DNA of 64,000 nucleotides, taken from Streptomyces orinoci (lineage in GTDB: Bacteria > Actinomycetota > Actinomycetes > Streptomycetales > Streptomycetaceae). The translations under genes and the position numbers were made by a program. The notes beneath the pieces are model-generated. The model was not told the DNA's origin. It worked only from the letters and a program-made list of their open reading frames with translations, and searched no databases. The stretch spans positions 370,920 through 434,919 of the forward strand of contig NZ_PHNC01000006.1 of assembly GCF_003121295.1 (NCBI RefSeq), written 5' to 3'. Positions 50,117 through 59,383 of the stretch are shown in pieces; the stretch's first letter is position 1; every line of letters begins with the position of its first letter.

Positions 50117-50890
50117 GTGCTCGATTCCGCAGTGCCCTCCCCCGGCCCCGCAGAGCGCTGCGTACGTATGCTGCTGTCCCCCTGGTCCCGTCTGGCACTG
50201 CTGATAGCGCTGCTGGTGGCGGCGGTGACCACGGTGCTGGCCTGCCATCCCGAGCGGCTGCTGACCGACGGACTGTCCACCCGGACCCCTGGGGTGACCT
50301 CGCTGACGGTGTTCACCCTGGCCTATGGGCTGTGCACGGCGGCCTTTGTCCCCCGGCCGGTGATCAGCCTGGCGGCGGGCACCCTCTTCGGCACCGTGGC
50401 CGGCACCCCGGCGGCGGTGGCGGGCACGGTGCTGGGCTCGGCGCTCTCCTTCGGCCTGGGGCGGCTGCTGGGCCAGCGGGCGCTGCGGCCGTTGCTGCGT
50501 GGCCGGTGGCTGACGGCGGCCGACCGGCAGCTGAGCCGGCATGGCTTCCGCTCCATGCTGGCGCTGCGCCTCCTGCCCGGGGTGCCCTTCGCGGCGACCA
50601 GCTATTGCGCGGCCGTCTCCCGGGTGGGCTGGTCGCCCTTCCTGCTGGCGACGGGGCTGGGCAGCGCGCCCAACACCATGGCCTATGTGATCGCCGGCAG
50701 CCATGCCTCCTCGCCCACCTCGCCCGCGTTCCTCGCGGCCACGGCCTTTCTGGCAGTGACCGGAGCGGCGGCGGTGCTGGTGGCCTGGCGTCGGCGGGGG
50801 CGGCGGGCGCCACTGGCTCCGGGGCGACGGACGTTCCTGCCCCGTGGGCGGCGGGCAGGGTCCAACGGGCCTTGCTCGGCGGGCGATTGA
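50117..50890 (+). CDS. TVP38/TMEM64 family membrane protein
   Basis: 257 aa (240 from ATG 50168). SNARE-associated/DedA-like VTT domain: TLFGTVAGTPAAVAGTVLGS, FGLGRLLGQ, RLLPGVPFAATSYCAAVSRV and GSAPNTMAYVIAGS, with about six TM helices. GTG 50117 lacks a strong site; ATG 50168 (MLLSPWSRL) is the alternative. Function in bacteria unclear, perhaps lipid scrambling. Upstream 49885-50116 shows no other gene. Confidence 0.85.
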   Translation: MLDSAVPSPGPAERCVRMLLSPWSRLALLIALLVAAVTTVLACHPERLLTDGLSTRTPGVTSLTVFTLAYGLCTAAFVPRPVISLAAGTLFGTVAGTPAAVAGTVLGSALSFGLGRLLGQRALRPLLRGRWLTAADRQLSRHGFRSMLALRLLPGVPFAATSYCAAVSRVGWSPFLLATGLGSAPNTMAYVIAGSHASSPTSPAFLAATAFLAVTGAAAVLVAWRRRGRRAPLAPGRRTFLPRGRRAGSNGPCSAGD

Positions 50891-51107
50891 CCGCCGGCGG
50901 CGGAAAACGGCCTGGCGCTACGGTGAGTTGAGGGGCGGGTGCTTCAACGGCACATACTCCGCACAGCAGAAGACCGCCGATTTCGGACGGTCCCCCGCGC
51001 CGCCCGAAACCAGCGGACATACCGGAGCCCGCCCCGCACAGCGGACAGGACAACCAGCACCCTGCTGAGTATATTGGCCCGGAGCCAGTCAACGCAGGAG
51101 TTACAGC

Positions 51108-51725
51108 ATGGTCCCGCGCAGCGCGTCGGTCAATGAGGAGTTGCGCCGCCGGTCCCGCGAACGGCTTCTGCAGGCGACCGTCGAGCTGGTGGGCGAGCGC
51201 GGCTATGAGGCCACCACCTTGGCGGACATCGCCGACCGGGCGGGTGCCGCCCGTGGCCTGGTCTCCTACTACTTCCCCGGCAAGCGGCAGTTGCTCCAGT
51301 CGGCCGTGCACCGCCTGATGCACCGGGAACTGTCCGCCGGGCTCAACCGGGAACCGGCCACCGAGAACGGCCGGGAACTGCTGGCGCGGGCCATCGATGT
51401 GATTCTGGGCCTGGCCCGGGACCACCCCCGCCTGATGCGCACCCATATGGCCGGAATCCTCACCGCCGAAGGCTTTATCCAGTGCCCCGAGCAGCAGCGG
51501 CTGGCTTCCCTGCTGCGTGACACCGTGACCCGCTATGGGTCCACCGATCCGGAGACCGACTACCGCCTGCTGCGGGCGCTGCTGATGGGCGCGGTGGTGG
51601 CGGTGCTGGTGCCGGGCGCGCCGATGCCCATGGAGCGGCTGCGGGCCGAGCTGTTCCAGCGCTATGGGCTGGAGTGGACGCTGGGGATGCCGCCGGGCGC
51701 GGAGCCCGCGCCGCCCGGGGTCTGA
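51108..51725 (+). CDS. TetR-family regulator
   Basis: 205 aa. HTH: RLLQATVELVGERGYEATTL, then LADIADRAGAARGLVSYYFP, then GKRQLLQSAVHRLM. The ligand domain contains LARDHPRLMRTHMAG. ATG 51108 follows AGGAG. The 210-bp gap from 50891 has no other gene; target unknown. Next gene (FprA) is co-directional after 120 bp. Confidence 0.88.
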   Translation: MVPRSASVNEELRRRSRERLLQATVELVGERGYEATTLADIADRAGAARGLVSYYFPGKRQLLQSAVHRLMHRELSAGLNREPATENGRELLARAIDVILGLARDHPRLMRTHMAGILTAEGFIQCPEQQRLASLLRDTVTRYGSTDPETDYRLLRALLMGAVVAVLVPGAPMPMERLRAELFQRYGLEWTLGMPPGAEPAPPGV

Positions 51726-51842
51726 CGCCGCGGCCGCCAAGGCCGCCGCCCCCGCCTCCGGACCGCCGGGTGTCCGAACGTACGGCTGCCGCGCCACGGC
51801 GGTGGTGCGATGCTGGACGCAACCGCCGGAAGGAGATCCTCC

Positions 51843-53192
51843 GTGCTTCGCGTCGCAGTCGTGGGATCGGGGCCGAGCGGCGTCTTCACCGCCCAGGCCC
51901 TGGTGGGCCAGGAGAGCCTGCCGGACGTCCGGGTGGATGTGCTGGACCGGCTGCCCTGCCCCTATGGGCTGGTCCGGTACGGGGTGGCGCCCGACCACGA
52001 GAAGATCAAGTCGCTGCAGAACACCTTGCGCACCGCCCTGGAGCATCCCCGGATCACCTTCCTGGGCAATGTCCCGGTGGGCGAGGGACCGTCCGCGGTG
52101 ACTCCCGGGCGGCTGCGCGAGCTGTACCACGCGGTGGTCTACTGCGTGGGCGCGGCCTCCGCCCGCCGGCTGGGCATTCCCGGCGAGGATCTGCCGGGCA
52201 GCTTTTCGGCCACCGACTTCGTTTCCTGGTACAGCGCCCACCCGGACGCCGCCCCCGGCGGCTTCGAACTGCCCGCGCGTTCCGCCGTGGTGATCGGGAT
52301 GGGCAATGTGGCGGTGGACGTGGCCCGGGTGCTGGCCCGCGGGGCGGAGGAGCTGCGCGCCACGGATGTGCCGCACCGGGCACTGGCGGCGCTGGCCGAG
52401 AGCCGGGTGACGGACATTCATATGGTGGGCCGGCGCGGCCCCGCCCAGGCCAGGTTCACCACCAAGGAGCTGCGTGAACTGGGTGCGCTGCCGGGGGCGG
52501 AGACGGTGGTACGGGCCCACGAGGCGGAGCCGGACCCCGCCTGGCGGGACCCCTCGGCGCTGCCCGCGGCCGCCCGGCGCAATGTGGAGGTGCTCCGGGA
52601 CTGGGCACAGCGGCCGCCCCTGGGCCGTGGCCGCCGGATCCATCTGCGGTTCTTTCTGCGGCCCGTGGCACTGCTGGGCGAGGACGCGGTGCGCGCGGTG
52701 CGCTTCGAGCGGACCGAGCCGGACGGGCGCGGCGGGGTGCGGGGCACCGGGCGGTTCGAGGAGATCGAGGCACAGCTGGTGCTGCGCTCGGTGGGCTACC
52801 GGGGGGTGCCCCTGCCCGGGCTGCCCTTCGACGCCGGCAGCGGTACGGTCCCGCATCTGGCGGGCCGGGTGCTGCGGGCGGGGGTGCCCTCGCCCGGCGA
52901 GTATGTGGCGGGCTGGATCAAGCGCGGCCCCACCGGGGTGATCGGCACCAACCGGCCGTGCGCCAAGGAGACCGTGCTCTCCCTGCTGGCCGATGCCCAA
53001 CTTCTGCTGGCCCGTGGGGCGTTGGACGATCCACGGGACCGGCTGCGGGCGCTGGGGCTGGACCCGGTGGAGTGGCCGGGCTGGCTGGGCATCCAGGCTG
53101 CGGAGGCAGCGCTGGGCCGGCGGCTGGGGCGCGAGAAGGTCAAGATCCCTGACTGGGAAGGGCTGTTGAGCGCGGCCCGGGCAGCCGGCTGA
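51843..53192 (+). CDS. FAD-dependent ferredoxin/NADP+ reductase (FprA/adrenodoxin-reductase type)
   Basis: 449 aa. FAD site VLRVAVVGSGPSGVFTAQAL, then CPYGLVRYGVAPDHEKIKSL; NADP site VVIGMGNVAVDVARVLARG; ARFTTKELRELG; and the late GWIKRGPTGVIGTNRPCAKE. Same layout as mycobacterial FprA and mitochondrial adrenodoxin reductase, which pass electrons from NADPH to ferredoxin. Could supply the P450 genes here. GTG 51843 follows AAGGAGA. Confidence 0.93.
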   Translation: MLRVAVVGSGPSGVFTAQALVGQESLPDVRVDVLDRLPCPYGLVRYGVAPDHEKIKSLQNTLRTALEHPRITFLGNVPVGEGPSAVTPGRLRELYHAVVYCVGAASARRLGIPGEDLPGSFSATDFVSWYSAHPDAAPGGFELPARSAVVIGMGNVAVDVARVLARGAEELRATDVPHRALAALAESRVTDIHMVGRRGPAQARFTTKELRELGALPGAETVVRAHEAEPDPAWRDPSALPAAARRNVEVLRDWAQRPPLGRGRRIHLRFFLRPVALLGEDAVRAVRFERTEPDGRGGVRGTGRFEEIEAQLVLRSVGYRGVPLPGLPFDAGSGTVPHLAGRVLRAGVPSPGEYVAGWIKRGPTGVIGTNRPCAKETVLSLLADAQLLLARGALDDPRDRLRALGLDPVEWPGWLGIQAAEAALGRRLGREKVKIPDWEGLLSAARAAG

Positions 53193-53250
53193 GTCCCGCC
53201 CCTGGCCGGGGTTCGTAGCGAGGTGGCCAAAGCCACTAGAGTGACGCCCC

Positions 53251-53928
53251 GTGGCTGGACGTCCTTTGCATGAAATCGTTGAAGCGGGCTGGGCCAAGGC
53301 GCTGGAGCCGGTCGCCGGGCGGATCGCCGCCATGGGCGACTTCCTGCGCGCCGAGATCGCGGCGGGCCGTACCTATCTGCCCTCGGGCGCCCATGTGCTG
53401 CGCGCCTTCCAGCAGCCCTTCGACGAGGTGCGGGTGCTGATCGTCGGTCAGGACCCGTACCCCACCCCCGGGCACGCGGTGGGCCTGAGCTTCTCGGTGG
53501 CGCCGGAGGTACGGCCGCTGCCCGGGAGCCTGGAGAACATATACCGGGAGCTGCACAGCGATCTGGGGCTGCCCAGGCCGTCCAACGGTGATCTGACCCC
53601 CTGGACCCGGCAGGGCGTGCTGCTGCTCAACCGGGCGCTGACCACCGCCCCGCGCAAGCCCGCCGCCCACCGGGGCAAGGGCTGGGAGGAGGTCACCGAG
53701 CAGGCGATCCGGGCGCTGGTCGCCCGGGGGCGGCCGCTGGTGGCCATCCTGTGGGGGCGCGACGCCCGTAATCTGCGGCCGCTGCTGGGCCAGGTGCCGT
53801 GTGTGGAGTCCGCGCATCCCTCGCCCATGTCGGCCGATCGCGGCTTCTTCGGGTCGCGGCCGTTCAGCCGGGCCAATGAGCTTTTGACGCGTCAGGGTTC
53901 GGCGCCGGTGGACTGGCGGCTGCCCTGA
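53251..53928 (+). CDS. ung: Uracil-DNA glycosylase
   Basis: 225-aa family 1 UDG. Water-activating loop [20 protein letters not shown] (catalytic Asp in GQDPYP), [21 protein letters not shown] and the DNA-intercalation loop [23 protein letters not shown] at 53251. Removes uracil from DNA. Length and all motifs normal. Confidence 0.95.
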   Translation: MAGRPLHEIVEAGWAKALEPVAGRIAAMGDFLRAEIAAGRTYLPSGAHVLRAFQQPFDEVRVLIVGQDPYPTPGHAVGLSFSVAPEVRPLPGSLENIYRELHSDLGLPRPSNGDLTPWTRQGVLLLNRALTTAPRKPAAHRGKGWEEVTEQAIRALVARGRPLVAILWGRDARNLRPLLGQVPCVESAHPSPMSADRGFFGSRPFSRANELLTRQGSAPVDWRLP

Positions 53929-53976
53929 CCGCCGGAGGCGCCCCGTCGGAGGCTCCCCCAGCGGTAAAGTCCCCCC

Positions 53977-54972
53977 ATGGGGGCAGGTACAACAACCGGA
54001 CAGGTGCTGGCAGTTGACTCCGGCGGCTCGGGGATCCGGGTCGCGCTGGCGCCGGTGGACGCCGGGGCGCCCGCGCTGACCTGGTCGTCACTGTCACCGG
54101 TACGTACCGGTGAGCGGGGCGTGGACGCCCGGAGCCTGCTGGCGCGGGTGCTGCCCGCGGCCCGTGAGCTGCTGCGGCAGGCGGGCGCCGAGGAGTGCCG
54201 GGCGGCCTGTGTGGGGGCGGCCGGGATGGCCACTCTGGGCGGTGACCTGCGCACGGTGCTGCCCGGGGCGCTCCGCGCCGAGCTGGGCGTACGCCGCCTG
54301 GCGCTGGCCTCCGACGCGGTGACGGCCTATGCGGGCGCCCTGGACCAGCGCCCCGGCGCCGTGGTGGCCGGGGGCACCGGACTGGTGGCGCTGGGCACCG
54401 ATCTGCGGCCGGGATCCGGCTGGCGCAAGGCGGATGGCTGGGGGCATCTGCTCGGCGACTGCGGCGGCGGTGCCTGGATCGGCCGGGCCGGACTGGAGGC
54501 GGCGCTGCGGGCGCATGACGGGCGGCGCGGCGGTTCGGCGGCGCTGCTGGCCCGGGCCGAGGCCCGCTTCGGTCCGGCGGCCGGGCTGCCGGGCCGGCTC
54601 TACCCGCGTACGGACCGGCCGGCCTTTCTGGCCTCCTTCGCCCCCGAGGTCGCCCGCTGCGCGGTGGAATGCCCCGCGGCGCGGGAGATCCTGCGGGCGG
54701 CCGCCCGGCGGATCGCCGAGGCGGCGGCAGCCGTCTGCCCCCGCCCCATGGCGGGCGAGGCAAGCCAAGTGGCACTGACCGGGGGGCTGTTCAAGCTGGG
54801 CGCGGCACTGCACCGTCCACTCAAGGAAGAATTGCAAAAGCAACTGCCTTATGCGCGGCTGGTGGACAGCGCCGGGGCTCCTCTGGACGGCGCGCTGCGG
54901 GTGGCGGCGGCCCTGGTGACGGGCCGTCTGCTGCTGCCCGTGGACTCGGCACTTCTCACCGTCATCGCCTGA
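53977..54972 (+). CDS. BadF/BadG/N-acetylglucosamine-kinase family protein
   Basis: 331-aa ASKHA-fold kinase. Phosphate-1 motif VLAVDSGGSGIRVALAPVD, phosphate-2 region VVAGGTGLVALGTDL, HLLGDCGGGAWIGRAGLEAA and the adenosine motif QVALTGGLFKLGAALHRPL. Resembles N-acetylglucosamine kinases of peptidoglycan salvage. ATG at 53977. Followed by the chelatase-like gene. Confidence 0.88.
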   Translation: MGAGTTTGQVLAVDSGGSGIRVALAPVDAGAPALTWSSLSPVRTGERGVDARSLLARVLPAARELLRQAGAEECRAACVGAAGMATLGGDLRTVLPGALRAELGVRRLALASDAVTAYAGALDQRPGAVVAGGTGLVALGTDLRPGSGWRKADGWGHLLGDCGGGAWIGRAGLEAALRAHDGRRGGSAALLARAEARFGPAAGLPGRLYPRTDRPAFLASFAPEVARCAVECPAAREILRAAARRIAEAAAAVCPRPMAGEASQVALTGGLFKLGAALHRPLKEELQKQLPYARLVDSAGAPLDGALRVAAALVTGRLLLPVDSALLTVIA

Positions 54973-55079
54973 ACACACACTCTGCCGATCGGATAAAACT
55001 CCGAATAAAATCGGCCAGAGGCCGTCCGGTAACCCCCACCCGAACGGCCGAGCCCTCGGAGCGACTAACATGCGGCGCC

Positions 55080-56030
55080 ATGAGCTCCTCCACTGGACCG
55101 GCCTCCGGCCTGCCTGTACGAATGCCCCGTCCCCGCCAGCCCGGGCGGCACCGGAGGCCGGAGCCCGCGAGTGCGCCGGCGGGTGCGCCCCCGCTCGTTC
55201 TGGCGGTGCCCGGCGCGCCCGACCCGGCCACGCGCCGTCTCTCCGAGGAGATCCTCAGCATCACCCGCTCCGAGCTGCCCGGCCTGGACGCGCGGATCGG
55301 CTATGTGGACGCCCAGGGGGACGCCGAGGGCTACCCGGCGCTGGACGCGGTGCTCGGCTACGCGGCCGCCCAGCACACCGCCCGCATCGAGCGGGCCCGC
55401 CAGGCGGCGGCCGAGGCCGATCCGGAGGCCCCCGCCGCCACCTGGGCGGACGGACCGGCCGCGGTGGTGGTGCCGCTGCTGGCGGGGCCGGACAGCGCGG
55501 TATTGCGCCGGATACGCCAGTCGGTGGTCAGCAGCGGCTCGGCCTTCGAGCTGACCGACACCCTGGGCCCGCACCCGCTGCTGGCGGAGGCCCTGCACGT
55601 CCGCCTCTCCGAGGCCGGTCTGGCCCGCGCCGACCGGGCCCGTCTGTTCACAGTCGCAACTGCCGCGGACGGCATCGTGCTGGCGACCGTGGGGGGCGCC
55701 GAGGCGGTACAGGCGGCGGGCATCACGGGCATGCTGCTGTCCGCGCGTCTGGCGGTGCCGGTGCTGGCGGCGGCCCTGGACGAGGACGGCGCGATCACCC
55801 GGGCCGCCGAGCAGCTGCGCGAGTCCGGCTCCCGCAGCCTGGCCCTGGCCCCCTGCCTGATCGGCCCGGAGGCCGATGAGGCGCTGCCGTCCATGGCCGC
55901 CAAGGAGGCGGGCTGCGCGGCCGCCGAGCCGCTGGGGGCGTATCCCGCGATCGGCAAGCTGGTGCTGGCCCAGTACGCGACGCTGCTGGGCATCACGCTG
56001 CCGTCCGCTCAGGCAGCGGCCGGCCGCTGA
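55080..56030 (+). CDS. Sirohydrochlorin-chelatase-like protein lacking metal histidines
   Basis: 316 aa, tandem CbiX/SirB-like repeat. Where the family has a His in VxHGSRxP, this protein has LVLAVPGAPDPATRRLSEEI. The second repeat, AVVVPLLAGPDSAVLRRIRQ, also lacks the ligand His. Later LTDTLGPHPLLAEALHVRL and LATVGGAEAVQAAGITGML match a conserved actinobacterial variant. Probably not a classic chelatase; role unknown. ATG at 55080. A hairpin terminator follows. Confidence 0.75.
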   Translation: MSSSTGPASGLPVRMPRPRQPGRHRRPEPASAPAGAPPLVLAVPGAPDPATRRLSEEILSITRSELPGLDARIGYVDAQGDAEGYPALDAVLGYAAAQHTARIERARQAAAEADPEAPAATWADGPAAVVVPLLAGPDSAVLRRIRQSVVSSGSAFELTDTLGPHPLLAEALHVRLSEAGLARADRARLFTVATAADGIVLATVGGAEAVQAAGITGMLLSARLAVPVLAAALDEDGAITRAAEQLRESGSRSLALAPCLIGPEADEALPSMAAKEAGCAAAEPLGAYPAIGKLVLAQYATLLGITLPSAQAAAGR

Positions 56031-56064
56031 GCGCCGTCGCTGCGGTGAGAAGCCCGGTGAGGAC

Positions 56065-56086
56065 CCCGGGGGCGCCCGCCCCCGGG
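56065..56086 (+). terminator. Terminator after chelatase-like gene
   Basis: Perfect 9-bp stem CCCGGGGGC / GCCCCCGGG with a four-base loop, followed by CCCGTTTCC. Between convergent genes. Confidence 0.7.
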
Positions 56087-56185
56087 CCCGTTTCCGTGCT
56101 TGCCCCACGGGCCGGATCCGGCTGACCGTCTCCCACGGCGGAGCCGCGAGTCCTGCCGCCCCACACCCCCTGCGGGGCGGCCGCC

Positions 56186-57217
56186 TCAGCCGAAGACCAC
56201 GCAGGACGCGGCGGGCATCGCCAGCGAGCCCGCGCGTCGGGGCACCCCTGTGCCGGGGTCCACGGTGAACCGGGTGATGTCACCGGAGCGTTCGTTCGCC
56301 GCGTACAGCAGGTGCCCGTCCGGGTGGGCGGCCAGATGGCGCGGCCAGTGCCCGCCGCAGTCCACCTCCGCGCGGAATTCCGGCCGGTCACCGGAGGGGT
56401 CCAGGGCGAACGTCACGATGCTGTCCCGGCCCCGGTTGGCCACCCACAGGAAGCGGCCGTCGGCCGAGATCACCGGCGTGGACGGGAAGTTCTCCACGCC
56501 GGACCCCGGCGGCACCACCGGCACCTCCGCCAGCGGCCGAAGCGTGCCGTCTCCAGCGTCCCACCGGCAGACGGTGAGCACGGACTCCAGCTCACCCAGG
56601 ACATAGGCCCGCCGGCCGCCGGGGTGGAACACCAGCTGCCGGGGCCCCATGCCCGGCCGCAGCCTCGTCTCACGCGGCGCGCCGGGCGCGCCGGTGACCG
56701 GGTCGAGCGGGTAGCCGGACACCGAGTCCGTACCCAGGTCCACCGCCAGCAGCCAGCCGCCGGAGGGGTCGGGCACCACCGCATGGGCGTGCGGGCCCTC
56801 CTGCCGCCCGCTCACCGGACCCCTTCCCCGGTGGGCGAGGACCGCCGAGGGTCCGCCCAGGGTGCCGTCGGCCCGTAACGGCAGAGCACTGACGCTGCCC
56901 GAGCCGTAGTTGGCGGTGAACAGGTGCCCGGCGCACAGGGCGAGATGGGTGGGGGCGTCACCGCGCACCGGCACCGGCGCCGCGAGGGGCGTGGGGCTCA
57001 GCGGGTCGGCGAGGGAGAAGGCGGCCACGGATCCGTCGGCCGTCTCGCTCACCGCATAGAGGGCGCCGGGGCCGGCCGTCAGGAAGGAGGGGTTGGCGAC
57101 CGCATCGGTGGCGTGCACGGGCGTCAGCGCGCCGGTACGGGCATCCAGCCGTGCCGTGGTCAGGCCGGGACCGCCCGCCTCGGTGAAGGAGCCGAGGTAC
57201 GCCCGGTTGCCGCTCAT
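56186..57217 (-). CDS. Lactonase family protein (6-phosphogluconolactonase-type beta-propeller)
   Basis: 343 aa, seven-bladed propeller (Pgl/YkgB family). YLGSFTEAGGPGLTTARLDA at the start; HLALCAGHLFTANYGSGSVS; GPHAHAVVPDPSGGWLLAVD; GPRQLVFHPGGRRAYVLGEL; and WPRHLAAHPDGHLLYAANER. ATG at 57217; the frame is open upstream but without homology. Substrate may be 6-phosphogluconolactone or a related lactone. Confidence 0.88.
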   Translation of the reverse strand: MSGNRAYLGSFTEAGGPGLTTARLDARTGALTPVHATDAVANPSFLTAGPGALYAVSETADGSVAAFSLADPLSPTPLAAPVPVRGDAPTHLALCAGHLFTANYGSGSVSALPLRADGTLGGPSAVLAHRGRGPVSGRQEGPHAHAVVPDPSGGWLLAVDLGTDSVSGYPLDPVTGAPGAPRETRLRPGMGPRQLVFHPGGRRAYVLGELESVLTVCRWDAGDGTLRPLAEVPVVPPGSGVENFPSTPVISADGRFLWVANRGRDSIVTFALDPSGDRPEFRAEVDCGGHWPRHLAAHPDGHLLYAANERSGDITRFTVDPGTGVPRRAGSLAMPAASCVVFG

Positions 57218-57311
57218 CGAAGCCGCCGCCCTCCGTTGTCGCTGGGGCGAGGTTACCGGCCCCGGCCGGGCCTGCGGAAAGCACCTGCACGACCGCGTCT
57301 CCGCGAACCCA

Positions 57312-57432
57312 CGTGACCGGGCCTTGCGCGAAGCGGGCGCGCGACCGGGCCTGCGCGAAGCGCCGGCGCAACCGGGCAAAGCCCGCAAGACCGGGCCTGC
57401 GCAAAGCACCCGCGCAACCGGGCCTCCGCGAC
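57312..57432. repeat. Degenerate tandem repeat, unit about 40 bp
   Basis: Three degenerate copies of a unit that begins GACCGGGCCTGCGCGAAGC and ends with CGCGCAACCGGGC. They lie in the 270-bp gap between the convergent lactonase and FUSC genes. Reads as an intergenic repeat without a visible coding frame. Confidence 0.6.
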
Positions 57433-57488
57433 GCCCGCCCGTCAGCCCCCGCGACACCCGTGCGGTCGGCCCCGCGACACCCGCCCCC

Positions 57489-59087
57489 TCAGCCCTCCGC
57501 CAAACCCCCGCGCGCCCCGCCCCGCAGCGGTGCCGCCAGTGAGGCCAGGGCGGCCTCCAGATCGTGCAGATGGGCCAGCGCCCGCTCGGTGCCGACGTGG
57601 TGGACCAGGACCCGCTCGGCACCAGCCTGCTGGGCCAACGCCCGCCCGGCACCGGGGCCGGCCTGGCCGGCCATCGCCCCGTCCGCCGCCGCACCGGCGG
57701 CGCTCTCACCCGCCGCCGGGCCGACCCCGTTCTCCCCCGGCGCCGCCAGTTCCAGCAGTGCGCTCTCCACCCGTCGGCAGGCGGCGATCAGCCGGGTGTC
57801 GTGCGAGGCCTCCGGGTCGGCGGCGACCTCGGCCAGGCCGCGCGCCTGCCGGGCGCAGTCGTCGAGGTGGGCCAGTACCTGGCGGGCCCGTTCCCGGCGT
57901 GCCCGCAGCGGGCTCAGCGGGTGCAGCAGCGGGGCCAGCGAGACACGTACCCGGGCCAGCAGCAGTTCCAGCTCGGCCACCTGCGGGGCGGGGTCCGCCG
58001 CGTGGTCCCCGGCCAGCCGGCGCGCGGACTGCGCCGTGCACTCCCGTACGGCCAGCAGAGCACGCCGCACCCAGTCGTCGGTGGCCGAATGGGTGGTGAC
58101 CGGCAGCACCACGGCCACCGCCAGCGCGGCGGCCGCCGCGCCCACCAGGGTCTGCTCCAGGCGCAGGGCCAGCAGCCCGGGGTGCAGCACGCCCAGCAGC
58201 CCGTAGAGCAGTCCGGCCATCAGCGTGACGAAGAACATCATCCAGCTGTAGGACGGCGCGGCGGTGTAGAAGATGCCGAAGACGCAGGCCGCCACCAGCA
58301 CCACGGTCGGCACCGGGGCGCCGTGCAGCGGCACCGCCACCAGCAGTCCCGCCGCTATGCCCAGCACCGTGCCCAGCACCCGGCGGAAGCCCCGGACCAG
58401 GGTTTCGCCGCGGGAGGCGGTGTTGACGAAGATCCACCAGGCGGCGCCCACCGCCCAGTACCAGCGCTCGCCGGAGACGGCCTGCCCCACGGCCAGTGCC
58501 AGGGCGCAGGCGAAGGCGGCCTGGAAGGACTGCCGGGTGGTGGGCCGGGCCAGGCCACGGGCCGGAGACGGGGCGGGCTGGGCGGGCGGCGGGGTGCGCC
58601 GCTCGATGCACCACAGGCCGAAGCGGACCAGCGAGGACACCGCCAGGGCCAGCGCCACGGCCGCGTAGAGCTCGGCCAGCTCGCCGGGGCGGGCGCGCAG
58701 GAACTGGGTGGCGAAGAACATCATGAAGGCGAACACCCCGAGCGCATGCCCCCGGGCGCCCCAGCGCCGGGCGTACACCCCGCAGAACACCACCGCCACA
58801 AAGGCGGCGTCGCGCTCCAGCGGGCGGGCGTGCAGCCCGGTGGCCAGGGCGAGTACGGGCAGGCCGACGGCAGGCAGCAGCGCGGTGGTGACCGCCTGCC
58901 GCGCCACGGTGGGATCGGCCACGGTGAAGAGGGCGAGCATGCCCGCCAGGCCGCCCAGGATGGCGGCGGGCAGCGGCAGTCCGGCCAGCAGACAGGCGGC
59001 CACCGCCAGGCTCACCCCGAGCACGGCACGGGCGGAGGCGCGCAGCCGCACCCGGCCCGGGTCCGGAGCCGTGAACATCCTCTTCAC
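57489..59087 (-). CDS. FUSC-family membrane protein
   Basis: 532 aa. Two blocks of about six TM helices (residues about 20-165 and 190-330) with the linker containing CIERRTPPPAQPAPSPARGL. The FUSC fold motif GAAWWIFVNTASRGETLVRG and FRRVLGTVLGIAAGLLVAVP mark the second block. The C-terminal 200 residues are soluble, helical and Ala-rich. Family members are aromatic-acid or drug exporters (YccS/AaeB type). GTG at 59087. Divergent from the Lrp gene, so this regulator may control it. Confidence 0.82.
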   Translation of the reverse strand: MKRMFTAPDPGRVRLRASARAVLGVSLAVAACLLAGLPLPAAILGGLAGMLALFTVADPTVARQAVTTALLPAVGLPVLALATGLHARPLERDAAFVAVVFCGVYARRWGARGHALGVFAFMMFFATQFLRARPGELAELYAAVALALAVSSLVRFGLWCIERRTPPPAQPAPSPARGLARPTTRQSFQAAFACALALAVGQAVSGERWYWAVGAAWWIFVNTASRGETLVRGFRRVLGTVLGIAAGLLVAVPLHGAPVPTVVLVAACVFGIFYTAAPSYSWMMFFVTLMAGLLYGLLGVLHPGLLALRLEQTLVGAAAAALAVAVVLPVTTHSATDDWVRRALLAVRECTAQSARRLAGDHAADPAPQVAELELLLARVRVSLAPLLHPLSPLRARRERARQVLAHLDDCARQARGLAEVAADPEASHDTRLIAACRRVESALLELAAPGENGVGPAAGESAAGAAADGAMAGQAGPGAGRALAQQAGAERVLVHHVGTERALAHLHDLEAALASLAAPLRGGARGGLAEG

Positions 59088-59142
59088 AGAGCCGTCTCCC
59101 CCTTTCCTTGGCGCCTATGGCTCCCCGGCACATAAGGCACCT

Positions 59143-59210
59143 GGCATGACATGACATGACATGGCGTTGCGTGCCATGCCACGCCATGCCGTGACATGGA
59201 TGGCATGACA
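59143..59210. repeat. CATGA-type repeats in FUSC/Lrp intergenic region
   Basis: CATGACATGACATGACATGG (59145-59164), then a mirrored run of GCCATGCC and GACATGGATGGCATGAC to 59210. The array is in the 300-bp divergent promoter region; it may hold several Lrp binding sites. Confidence 0.55.
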
Positions 59211-59383
59211 AAGGCGCTGCGGGGTCGGGATCCGGCTTCCTCGCCGTCCGACGCAGCATCGCAACGCCATGGATGGGAGAAGGAAAGCATCCGCCGCACC
59301 GCTGGCTCAACTGTTCCTGCGAAGACTGAGCCATTGGTACAGTGATCAACCCTGTTCCAGGACCAAGAGGGAGCCGTTGGCCC

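Noticed and set aside
50364..53333. 989-aa minus-strand ORF
   Set aside because: Spans TVP38, TetR and FprA genes on the other strand; low-complexity shadow.
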